A stretch of 13,091 nucleotides of DNA. Origin: JBGPML01 sp041486955. GTDB lineage: Bacteria; Patescibacteriota; UBA1384; 2-12-FULL-50-11; DASWYB01. This document shows positions 1 through 4,715 of this stretch, in pieces. The stretch's first letter is position 1; each line of letters starts with the position of its first letter. Location: contig JBGPML010000016.1 in assembly GCA_041486955.1 (NCBI GenBank), positions 1 through 13,091 of the forward strand, in the 5' to 3' direction. The position numbers were made by a program, and so were the translations under genes. The notes below the pieces were generated by a model. It ran no database searches. It was given only the letters and a program-made list of their open reading frames with translations, and was not told where the DNA came from.

Positions 1-296
1 ACATCATGAATATAGGGGTAAAATTTATCGGAGTGCGCAAAAAATTGCTTAGCAATTTCACGAGCCTGCTTCAAAGTCTTCCCTTTGATTTCTTGGGCAT
101 GAATGTCTAACAACTGCTGTGCAGCTCCTTCATAGTCAATCGCACCGGCTTTGTACTTTCCCATGGTGGCGAGAATCTTATACCAACTTGGGTGACTAAT
201 GAGTCCCTTTTTACGTTCTCTCCGAATCAGCGAAATATATGAAAAACCGTCATAGACGGTGTTGTCGATATCAAAAAAGGCTAATGATTTGGCCAT
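1..296 (-). CDS. HAD-superfamily hydrolase, N-terminal part (cut by window edge)
   Basis: About 98 residues are visible, read leftward from the ATG at 294-296 and running off the window. The N-terminus MAKSLAFFDIDNTVYDG carries HAD motif I, DxDxT (D9, D11, T13). The first Asp is the nucleophile that forms the phospho-aspartate and the second the general acid. The helical stretch after it (residues 18-95) would be the start of the cap. A SerB-like HAD-IB phosphatase fits best, but the other motifs lie outside the window, so the substrate cannot be named. No Shine-Dalgarno precedes the ATG; a TATGAT -10 box ends 6 bases upstream, suggesting a leaderless mRNA. Being a HAD protein is fairly certain; the subfamily is inference. 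Confidence 0.8.
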   Translation of the reverse strand, partial: MAKSLAFFDIDNTVYDGFSYISLIRRERKKGLISHPSWYKILATMGKYKAGAIDYEGAAQQLLDIHAQEIKGKTLKQAREIAKQFFAHSDKFYPYIHD

Positions 297-302
297 ATAT
301 TG

Positions 303-332
303 ATCATACCATCAACAATACCTTTTCGAGAA
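303..332 (-). promoter_or_regulatory. Likely leaderless promoter of the HAD gene
   Basis: On the minus strand a TATGAT -10 box (303-308) is followed by six bases and then the ATG at 296-294, which places the predicted transcription start on or next to the start codon. The -35 region (around 326-332, TTCTCG or TCTCGA) is poor, so confidence rests on the -10 box and the missing Shine-Dalgarno. Confidence 0.35.
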
Positions 333-350
333 ATCCCTCGATAAAACAAT

Positions 351-388
351 GGTAATAAAAAGGCGGTGCGTTACGAGCTGCACCGCCT
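351..388 (-). terminator. Intrinsic terminator of the 493-aa membrane protein gene
   Basis: A perfect 9-bp stem (AGGCGGTGC, 361-369, with GCACCGCCT, 380-388) closes a 10-base loop. On the minus strand it is followed by TTTTTATTACC. It lies 20 bases after the stop codon at 408 and separates this gene from the HAD gene. Confidence 0.85.
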
Positions 389-407
389 CACCTGCTGATA
401 GCAGGAT

Positions 408-1889
408 TTAGAAGTTGTACGTCAGACCGGTTCGGACTTGCCAGGTATTGGCAGCCGGACCGGTCAGTTGCGGCCCCGCTCGGACGTCGAGGACCCATTT
501 CCCGCCATCACCATGGTATTCGCCTTGAAAGCCGACGAGCAGACTACTTAGCTGATGTGGGTTAGCAAACAGAGCCAGTCCGAGACCGGCGCGGAAGTCT
601 CGCGCCACTTTCCATGTCCAACGGGTATCGGGAGCGCTGAACCCGATTCCACCGGTTCGACTGGTTTTGAGCTGCCAAGGCATCGAGAACGCGCCCTTGC
701 CTACTTGCGCGGCTGCGAATCCGTTGGCACCAAAGGTTCCGAGTCGTGCGCCGGGCGTATCAATGCTGGCAAACGGGCCGATGGTCGAACGGAGCTTTCC
801 GATGTGGAAGCTGCCGACATCCACGGCTCCTTCCAGCGAAACGGCTTCATAGGTGTAACCGTAAGCCGCGAGATACCCGTGTTTGAACAGGAGGAAGGCA
901 TCTTGCGCCGGCTCACCCCCCGCTGATGAGAAATAACTGAACAGGATAACCCCCGTGAGAGGGTTCTCGCTGTGTTTCGGCTCAGCATAGGCCACCCGCG
1001 ATTCACCAGAAAAGAGGCAGACTCCGGCGATAACGCAGAGGTACAGAGCGTTGGCTTTCTGCCTAACGGAATATCGGCGCCACTTCCCTTCTCCGAACAG
1101 GAATTGGCAGACATGGCGCCATACCGTCAGAGGCGACTGCCATGCCCATGCCAGGTTCCATTCCACTCGTCTGGGTTGAGGTTGCCCATGCGGCCAGGCC
1201 ACGCTGGGATAGTCCGGGTCGTCGACTTGGAGTCCCAGATCGTACACCCGTGATAGCCAGGTGTTTTTCGGATCGAAGAAGTATAGCCCGAACGGCCAAA
1301 AGACCGCAGCAGCGACAAACTCCCCAGTTCCAAAACGCACCAACTGCCACGACTGGCGTAGGTTGAGGGTGGCCAGAATGTGCAGGAAGAGGATCACCGC
1401 TGCGATAGGGATAAACAGAACCCCGGCAACAATGACCCAAAGCGCCCAGGTCAGTAACTTGTCAACCCATTCGCCTCCTTGTGGGTGGACAGCGCAAATG
1501 GCATGGTCGAGATCCATTCGCATGAGCTCGACCCCTTTCTCACCACCCTTGGCACGATAGCGTGCCTCAAGATTCGCGAGAAGCTTGTCGATCAAGCATG
1601 AGGCGGCAAGATACGTATCTTGCCTCTGTGTCTGCCGAATGGCCCAGACATACGTCGCGTATCGTTCCGGCGTGAGCGGTACCTTGAGTGCCCGGTTGTA
1701 CAGTTCCTCAATCCCGGCCGCCCCAGGCCTCGTTGCCTTGGGAGTGTTTACTGGCGGCGAGTTTGAATGAGATGACGCTACCCTGATCAAGTGCCATGGC
1801 ACATAAGCCAGGAGCGACAGGAACAGGACGGTGAGCATCAGGGAAAGATGCTTGGCCCATTCCCGGCTGATTACGGGACGATTCGTCAT
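408..1889 (-). CDS. Multi-pass membrane protein with internal signal-like segment and beta-rich C-terminal tail, function unknown
   Basis: 493 residues from the ATG at 1887-1889. This start is chosen because AAGGAGA lies 6 bases upstream; an ATG at 1911-1913 (8 residues longer) has no Shine-Dalgarno. The protein has an N-terminal membrane segment (about 15-35), a soluble helical stretch (55-140), a long hydrophobic block (144-175) and an aromatic hydrophobic stretch (190-205). At 279-302 a fourth hydrophobic segment ends in Val-Ala-Tyr-Ala, like a signal-peptidase site. The last 190 residues are rich in Gly, aromatic residues and alternating patterns, and end in Arg-Thr-Gly-Leu-Thr-Tyr-Asn-Phe. 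A terminal Phe after alternating residues is typical of outer-membrane beta-barrels. If the host is Patescibacteria, which is thought to lack a classical outer membrane, this is odd. No family is recognised. Monocistronic, with its own promoter and terminator. Confidence 0.75.
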   Translation of the reverse strand: MTNRPVISREWAKHLSLMLTVLFLSLLAYVPWHLIRVASSHSNSPPVNTPKATRPGAAGIEELYNRALKVPLTPERYATYVWAIRQTQRQDTYLAASCLIDKLLANLEARYRAKGGEKGVELMRMDLDHAICAVHPQGGEWVDKLLTWALWVIVAGVLFIPIAAVILFLHILATLNLRQSWQLVRFGTGEFVAAAVFWPFGLYFFDPKNTWLSRVYDLGLQVDDPDYPSVAWPHGQPQPRRVEWNLAWAWQSPLTVWRHVCQFLFGEGKWRRYSVRQKANALYLCVIAGVCLFSGESRVAYAEPKHSENPLTGVILFSYFSSAGGEPAQDAFLLFKHGYLAAYGYTYEAVSLEGAVDVGSFHIGKLRSTIGPFASIDTPGARLGTFGANGFAAAQVGKGAFSMPWQLKTSRTGGIGFSAPDTRWTWKVARDFRAGLGLALFANPHQLSSLLVGFQGEYHGDGGKWVLDVRAGPQLTGPAANTWQVRTGLTYNF

Positions 1890-1937
1890 CAACGTTCTCC
1901 TTACCGGAGACATGACATGGTCAATCCATGTGCGCGT

Positions 1938-1966
1938 ATTATCCTATATGATATATATTTCTTCAA
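1938..1966 (-). promoter_or_regulatory. Sigma70-like promoter of the 493-aa membrane protein gene
   Basis: On the minus strand TTGAAG (1961-1966) and GATAAT (1938-1943) are separated by exactly 17 bases of very A/T-rich sequence. The predicted start near 1931 gives a leader of about 40 bases before the ATG at 1889. Confidence 0.65.
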
Positions 1967-1974
1967 TAGTTATA

Positions 1975-2013
1975 TAAATAAAACACCCCTGGCTCCGGCG
2001 AGGAATCAGGGGT
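1975..2013 (-). terminator. Intrinsic terminator downstream of the structured element
   Basis: ACCCCTG (1985-1991) pairs with CAGGGGT (2007-2013). A second short stem (TTCC with GGAG on the minus strand) continues inside after a one-base internal loop. On the minus strand it is followed by GTTTTATTTAT. No gene ends here, so it suggests that the structured stretch 2014-2165 is itself transcribed leftward. Confidence 0.6.
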
Positions 2014-2165
2014 CGCAATAGGAGTGGGGATCCTGCTCGCTCCGACTAATGGGCCTGGGAGGATCTCACGCGTCGCAGAAGCTCCTTTTGAAAACCCCTC
2101 GGTTTTCAATACTTTCCGCCAGCGGGGATTCTCCCCGGACCCCATCGTTCGATCCTCCTGACCAC
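2014..2165 (-). other. Structured non-coding stretch, possible ncRNA, with tRNA-3'-half-like piece
   Basis: There is no credible gene between the terminator of tRNA-Lys and the terminator at 1975-2013. The stretch is GC-rich and highly foldable. It contains TTGAAAACC/GGTTTTCAA with a four-base loop (about 2087-2108), GGGGA/TCCCC around 2130-2143, and GGAGGATC near 2150 complementary to GATCCTCC near 2060. Positions 2051-2083 resemble the 3' half of the neighbouring tRNA-Lys (2203-2237): both begin with GGGCCTGG, share GGATC and end with GAAGCT. A 60-codon open frame crosses it but is dictated by the repeats and has no support. It matches no RNA family I can name (tmRNA, RNase P, SRP and 6S were considered). 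Strand is inferred from the flanking terminator. Confidence 0.35.
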
Positions 2166-2199
2166 AAAAAATGACGAGTTTTTATACTCGTCATTTTTT
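2166..2199 (-). terminator. Intrinsic terminator of tRNA-Lys
   Basis: A 13-bp perfect inverted repeat (AAAAAATGACGAG, 2166-2178, and its complement, 2187-2199) with an 8-base loop forms an A-tract/stem/U-tract terminator. It begins directly at the CCA end of the tRNA. It is symmetrical and could act on both strands, but only the tRNA on the minus strand needs it. Confidence 0.85.
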
Positions 2200-2273
2200 G
2201 GAGGGCCTGGTGGGGATCGAACCCACGACACGAAGCTTAAAAGGCTCCTGCTCTACCACTGAGCTACAGGCCC
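2199..2273 (-). tRNA. tRNA-Lys (anticodon UUU), CCA encoded
   Basis: Complete cloverleaf on the minus strand. The acceptor stem is GGGCCTG/CAGGCCC with discriminator T and an encoded CCA (2201-2199). The D arm is GCTC/GAGC with loop AGTGGTA. The anticodon arm is GGAGC/GCTTC with loop CTTTTAA, giving anticodon TTT. The variable region has 5 bases, and the T arm is GTGGG-TTCGATC-CCCAC. It has 72 bases plus CCA. It decodes AAA and, by wobble, AAG. It has its own promoter at 2341-2369, a strong hairpin just upstream and a terminator directly downstream. Confidence 0.97.
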
Positions 2274-2278
2274 TTAAC

Positions 2279-2305
2279 TTCGAGTCCTGGCAAGCAGGAC
2301 TCGAA
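2279..2305 (-). other. Strong hairpin 5 bases before the tRNA-Lys 5' end
   Basis: TTCGAGTCCTG (2279-2289) and CAGGACTCGAA (2295-2305) form a perfect 11-bp stem with a 5-base loop. No U-tract follows on either strand, so it is not an ordinary terminator. In the leftward transcript it would lie in the tRNA 5' leader, where it could guide processing or protect the precursor; this role is inference. Confidence 0.5.
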
Positions 2306-2340
2306 AGGCAGACATAATTCAAAACCAATATAACAGGTAT

Positions 2341-2369
2341 ATTTTACCGTAAAAATACCATAAAATCAA
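2341..2369 (-). promoter_or_regulatory. Promoter of tRNA-Lys with overlapping palindrome
   Basis: On the minus strand TTGATT (2364-2369) and TAAAAT (2341-2346) are 17 bases apart; the predicted start is near 2334. The -10 box lies inside the inverted repeat TTTTAC-C-GTAAAA (2342-2354), which extends to GGTAT/ATACC at 2336-2359 with one bulged base. This symmetry suggests an operator. Confidence 0.6.
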
Positions 2370-2393
2370 TCATTTCCGGCCCTTATTAGGGAC

Positions 2394-2422
2394 TTGACAA
2401 AATGCCCATTTTGTGGTATAGT
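2394..2422 (+). promoter_or_regulatory. Consensus promoter of the secreted 163-aa protein gene
   Basis: TTGACA (2394-2399) and TATAGT (2417-2422) are 17 bases apart. Transcription should start near 2429, giving a leader of about 45 bases. Confidence 0.85.
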
Positions 2423-2474
2423 TTATTGCAGAATGATGGCTGTTTGATGGACCTTTATAAAGGAGTTAAAAATC

Positions 2475-2966
2475 GTGTTGAATCGCCTGTTCGCGGTCGC
2501 CGCGCTCGTTTTCGCTGTTTCGGTTCCGGCTGTCGCTGCCGTTTCGTCCCTGAAGGACGACCTGAAATATGGTTGTTCTGACACAGTCCTGATTAACAGG
2601 ACTATCGGAGCCATCCGTTTTCAGTTCGGTAATAACGAACTGCAACTGAATGGTACCCCAGCCCAGCGCTGGATCCAACTTTCGGGACAGAAAGGCCTCG
2701 GCGGATGCTTCGTTCAGAAGTTCGAAGTCCGGTTCAAAGAAGCGAATGGCCAGCCGATTCACTCCGCTCTCCGTTTCGAGGCTGGCTGCATCTTCGTTGA
2801 CAGCCTCCGCCACACGCTAGTGGTCCTCGACTGGAACGCTGTCAAAGCGTGGGAAATGAAAGGCGGGTACGACAAAGTCGGCTTGCCGACTAAGGATGCC
2901 TTCAACCCCACTGAAAATATGCTCCTCGTCCGTCCCTCGACCAAATCTCCTTCCAATAGCCTCTAA
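2475..2966 (+). CDS. Small secreted protein, function unknown
   Basis: 163 residues, starting at GTG 2475 with AAAGGAG (2459-2465) 9 bases upstream. The next codon, TTG, is a poorer start because the spacing would be 12. Residues 1-21 are a typical signal peptide (Lys/Arg-poor n-region with Arg4, hydrophobic core, cleavage near Ala-Val-Ala). The mature part of about 140 residues is predicted to be mostly beta and has three cysteines (34, 78, 105), so at most one disulfide. The C-terminus is Ser/Pro/Lys-rich. No domain is recognised. It is an independent unit, with a consensus promoter 50 bases upstream and a strong terminator 11 bases after the stop, and likely well expressed. Its codons are more GC-rich than those of the transporter that follows. 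Confidence 0.8.
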   Translation: MLNRLFAVAALVFAVSVPAVAAVSSLKDDLKYGCSDTVLINRTIGAIRFQFGNNELQLNGTPAQRWIQLSGQKGLGGCFVQKFEVRFKEANGQPIHSALRFEAGCIFVDSLRHTLVVLDWNAVKAWEMKGGYDKVGLPTKDAFNPTENMLLVRPSTKSPSNSL

Positions 2967-2977
2967 ACCTCCCCACA

Positions 2978-3014
2978 ACGGCCCTGACTCCTCAACGGAA
3001 TCAGGGCCGTTTTA
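2978..3014 (+). terminator. Intrinsic terminator of the 163-aa secreted protein gene
   Basis: The 10-bp stem ACGGCCCTGA (2978-2987) / TCAGGGCCGT (3001-3010) is followed by TTTTATTA. Extra pairing (CTC with GAA) shortens the loop. Confidence 0.9.
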
Positions 3015-3061
3015 TTATGGTTAGATATTCAGATTGTTTTTATTAGGGTAACATTACAGAT

Positions 3062-3556
3062 ATGAGTAAAAAAGTACATGATAAAGATTTTGTCTTACAA
3101 AAAGTCCAACCGGCCCTATTGGGGTTGATGGATGGATCAGTTTCAACTCTCGCTCCAATTTTTACGGCTGCCGGGCTGACCAATAATTCTCATCAGTCTT
3201 TTTTTGTAGGATTAGCCGCGTCAATTGGCGCCGGCATTAGCATGGGCCTAGCCGAAGCGTTGTCCGATGATGGAGAAATGACTGGCCGCGGCGGACCGTG
3301 GAATCGTGGCACAATTACTGGGTTGGCCACGGTGTTCGGCGGAATGTTACATACCTTGCCATTTCTGTTAAATAATCTGACTATCGCTCTTCATCTGGCC
3401 TATTCGATCGTAATCATAGAACTCTTGGCCATTGCCTATATTCGCTATTACTACATGCATAGCCCACTCATCAAAACCGTGATTCAAGTCATTATTGGCG
3501 GCGCAATTGTATTTGGCATCGGACTCTGGCTCGGCTTTTTAGGCGCCGGCAACTAG
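3062..3556 (+). CDS. VIT/CCC1-family iron/manganese transporter-like membrane protein
   Basis: 164 residues. Residues 21-34 (GLMDGSVSTLAPIF) match the first-helix signature of vacuolar iron transporter family proteins. Residues 58-77 (Gly-Ile-Ser-Met-Gly-Leu-Ala-Glu-Ala-Leu-Ser-Asp-Asp-Gly and on to Thr-Gly-Arg-Gly) match the conserved acidic loop seen in the transporter half of MbfA/erythrin-VIT proteins. About four to five membrane helices are visible (25-40, 45-66, 86-110, 113-131, 138-160). It lacks a ferritin-like domain and is shorter than typical VIT proteins (about 220-250 residues). Predicted role: export or sequestration of Fe2+/Mn2+ across the cytoplasmic membrane. The start at ATG 3062 has no clear Shine-Dalgarno; a weak TAACAT -10-like box 7 bases upstream would allow a leaderless mRNA. 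The family call is good; the metal is inference. Confidence 0.75.
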   Translation: MSKKVHDKDFVLQKVQPALLGLMDGSVSTLAPIFTAAGLTNNSHQSFFVGLAASIGAGISMGLAEALSDDGEMTGRGGPWNRGTITGLATVFGGMLHTLPFLLNNLTIALHLAYSIVIIELLAIAYIRYYYMHSPLIKTVIQVIIGGAIVFGIGLWLGFLGAGN

Positions 3557-3561
3557 CCTAC

Positions 3562-3589
3562 TTTACGAAACAGATTTCCCGATTATACT
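3562..3589 (+). promoter_or_regulatory. Promoter of the 72-aa membrane protein gene
   Basis: TTTACG (3562-3567) and TATACT (3584-3589) are 16 bases apart, starting 5 bases after the transporter stop codon. The predicted start near 3596 gives a 40-base leader with a purine-rich Shine-Dalgarno. Confidence 0.55.
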
Positions 3590-3635
3590 TTCAATATATC
3601 CTCGCTGTTTTTGACCATGGGGAAGGGGAACATCT

Positions 3636-3854
3636 GTGGCAGCACAAAACGATGGCGGCGGGTGTGGCATGTTTTTTGGTTGTTTGACGTTAGTATTAGC
3701 CGCTCTGGTGGCAGGATGCGGTTATGGCTGTTTCCTCTATGCCCAAGCCATCCACTCCCGAGGCTGGACGTTGGTTGCATGGGGATCATTAGTGCCAGTT
3801 ATTGTGTTTTTCGGCTTTTGTGTTTGGTTTTTCTATGATTCATTTAAAAACTAA
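3636..3854 (+). CDS. Tiny two-helix membrane protein, function unknown
   Basis: 72 residues from GTG 3636, preceded by the Shine-Dalgarno-like AAGGGGAA about 7-9 bases upstream. After a Gly-rich N-terminus (GGGCG) there are two membrane helices, about 12-36 and 44-67, with a short Arg/His loop between and a charged C-terminus (DSFKN). It has five Cys (10, 16, 28, 32, 62), most within or next to the helices. A competing frame (3611-3838) lacks hydrophobic periodicity and a good Shine-Dalgarno and was not chosen. It has its own promoter at 3562-3589 and a shared terminator at 3885-3908. No family recognised. Confidence 0.6.
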   Translation: MAAQNDGGGCGMFFGCLTLVLAALVAGCGYGCFLYAQAIHSRGWTLVAWGSLVPVIVFFGFCVWFFYDSFKN

Positions 3855-3884
3855 ACCAACCGTTTCGTTATCAGTTCGATAGAA

Positions 3885-3908
3885 AAGAACGTCCAGTCGG
3901 ACGTTCTT
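3885..3908. terminator. Bidirectional terminator between convergent genes
   Basis: The perfect 10-bp stem AAGAACGTCC/GGACGTTCTT has the four-base loop AGTC. U-rich sequence follows on both sides: TTAATT on plus and TTTTCTATC on minus. It sits between the 72-aa gene (plus) and the five-helix membrane protein (minus), so it can end both. Confidence 0.85.
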
Positions 3909-3910
3909 AA

Positions 3911-4444
3911 TTAATATTCAGGTGGATAGGAGCTACGGGAATAACCGCCACCGAGGAGAGCTAAAATAATAAATGGTGCAATTATCCAAAGTAGCTGATG
4001 ATTCACGATAAAAGAGGCCATCTTTGACGAATCGGTAAATAACTTTAACCGGTCGGGTTCCATAAAACCAAAAACACTGCTAATTCCAACGCACACACTA
4101 AAAAAACTGTAGGCGGCTAGTTCAAAGAAACTAACCCCCGTCCTTCGCGCGGCTAATCCACTCTTGGCGCAGATTAGAACAACGGCAGCGGCAAAGACGA
4201 ACATTTTAATCGCAAAGGGGGAAACCGAGCTCTCGACCCACAATTTATTTAATAAAGCCACATCACCATTAAAGAATTTTTGAATCGGACCGGCCAAGGT
4301 GTTGGCTAACGCCGTGCCGGCATATAGGGATAAAAGCAGTACCAACACTCGATCGCGTAAAATAATAAAGCCATAACTGATGCCAATGACAAAAACAAGC
4401 GTGATGACTAAATCCCAAGATGGGGCAGCTTGTAGTAGTACCAT
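3911..4444 (-). CDS. Five-helix membrane protein, function unknown
   Basis: 177 residues from ATG 4442-4444, which follows AGGAGGGAA; the Shine-Dalgarno spacing is short but the match is strong. A TTG eight codons upstream lies in the loop of a hairpin and has no Shine-Dalgarno. Membrane helices are visible at about 11-28, 33-50, 78-95, 108-127 and 150-166. A basic cytoplasmic loop (AARR, 98-101) and a Gly/Ser/Tyr-rich C-terminal tail (GGGYSRSSYPPEY) are also present. No catalytic motif is seen. It has its own promoter at 4504-4533 and shares the terminator with the convergent 72-aa gene. Confidence 0.75.
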   Translation of the reverse strand: MVLLQAAPSWDLVITLVFVIGISYGFIILRDRVLVLLLSLYAGTALANTLAGPIQKFFNGDVALLNKLWVESSVSPFAIKMFVFAAAVVLICAKSGLAARRTGVSFFELAAYSFFSVCVGISSVFGFMEPDRLKLFTDSSKMASFIVNHQLLWIIAPFIILALLGGGYSRSSYPPEY

Positions 4445-4456
4445 TTCCCTCCTGTG

Positions 4457-4477
4457 GAATCTACCCAAGGTAGACTC
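4457..4477 (-). promoter_or_regulatory. Leader hairpin directly before the Shine-Dalgarno
   Basis: In the leader RNA of the five-helix membrane protein, GAGTCTACC and GGTAGATTC form a 9-bp stem (one G-U pair) with a 3-base loop, ending about 3 bases before AGGAGG. It could tune access to the Shine-Dalgarno or stabilise the mRNA. Confidence 0.4.
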
Positions 4478-4503
4478 TAGCTGCTTTCAAAGCGGCTACT
4501 AAT

Positions 4504-4533
4504 AGCATAGTTGATAGGAGAGAACGGTGTCAA
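4504..4533 (-). promoter_or_regulatory. Promoter of the five-helix membrane protein gene
   Basis: On the minus strand TTGACA (4528-4533) and TATGCT (4504-4509) are 18 bases apart. It is back to back with the plus-strand promoter at 4564-4592. Confidence 0.7.
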
Positions 4534-4548
4534 TAAAGGAGTGACGAT

Positions 4549-4629
4549 ATGCTTATCAATCGATTGACAGCGTTTTCCTGTCTCACTATAGTAGAGATGC
4601 CATTGGGGGATGGTATGACACTCGCCTAA
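4549..4629 (+). CDS. Possible 26-aa peptide with a perfect Shine-Dalgarno
   Basis: ATG 4549 is preceded by AAAGGAG (4535-4541) at 7 bases, an ideal arrangement, and the frame runs 26 codons to TAA at 4627-4629 (MLINRLTAFSCL... ending GMTLA). However, the only good plus-strand promoter (4564-4592) lies inside it, and no promoter is visible before it. It may be a chance frame, or be read from upstream. Confidence 0.2.
   Translation: MLINRLTAFSCLTIVEMPLGDGMTLA
4564..4592 (+). promoter_or_regulatory. Consensus promoter of the small RNA
   Basis: TTGACA (4564-4569) and TATAGT (4587-4592) are 17 bases apart, identical in boxes and spacing to the promoter at 2394-2422. Its -35 overlaps the perfect 12-base palindrome TCAATCGATTGA (4556-4567). 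Confidence 0.8.
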
Positions 4630-4714
4630 AGGGGGTGAAAATGCAGCGAGTGTTCAGCATCGTACGACATCCAAAGGGTCCTCGACAGCGCCAGTTCGAG
4701 GACCCCCATTTTTA
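4599..4714 (+). ncRNA. Putative small RNA with two G-rich loops and intrinsic terminator
   Basis: A transcript of about 115 bases is bounded by a consensus promoter and a strong terminator, with no normal gene inside. Stem-loop 1 pairs 4598-4603 with 4610-4615 and presents the loop TGGGGG. Stem-loop 2 pairs ACACTCGC (4618-4625) with GCGAGTGT (4646-4653); its 20-base loop holds AAAGGGGGTGAAA, close to the Shine-Dalgarno consensus. The terminator stem is 4676-4685/4696-4705. This is the layout of regulatory small RNAs that act through G-rich loops on C-rich targets. Alternatively, the loop is a real ribosome site for a 31-codon frame from ATG 4641, but that frame runs through the terminator into dnaJ. 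The RNA is inference from signals only. Confidence 0.5.
4676..4714. terminator. Intrinsic terminator of the small RNA, facing dnaJ
   Basis: The perfect 10-bp stem GGGTCCTCGA/TCGAGGACCC with a 10-base loop is followed on plus by CCATTTTTATTT. It begins just beyond the dnaJ stop, and on the minus strand a short TTT follows the stem, so it may also stop dnaJ transcripts, though less well. Confidence 0.75.
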
Positions 4715-4715
4715 T

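Noticed and set aside
555..1770. Several plus-strand open frames of 60-137 codons opposite the membrane protein gene
   Set aside because: They are shadows of the 493-aa gene in GC-rich sequence, lack ribosome sites, and have compositions unlike real proteins.
1963..2145. 60-codon open frame on the minus strand through the structured element
   Set aside because: It crosses a promoter and a terminator, has no Shine-Dalgarno, and its sequence is set by the GC-rich inverted repeats; better explained as non-coding.
3611..3838. 75-codon frame overlapping the 72-aa membrane protein
   Set aside because: Its start lies before the ribosome site and its sequence lacks the two clear membrane helices of the other frame.
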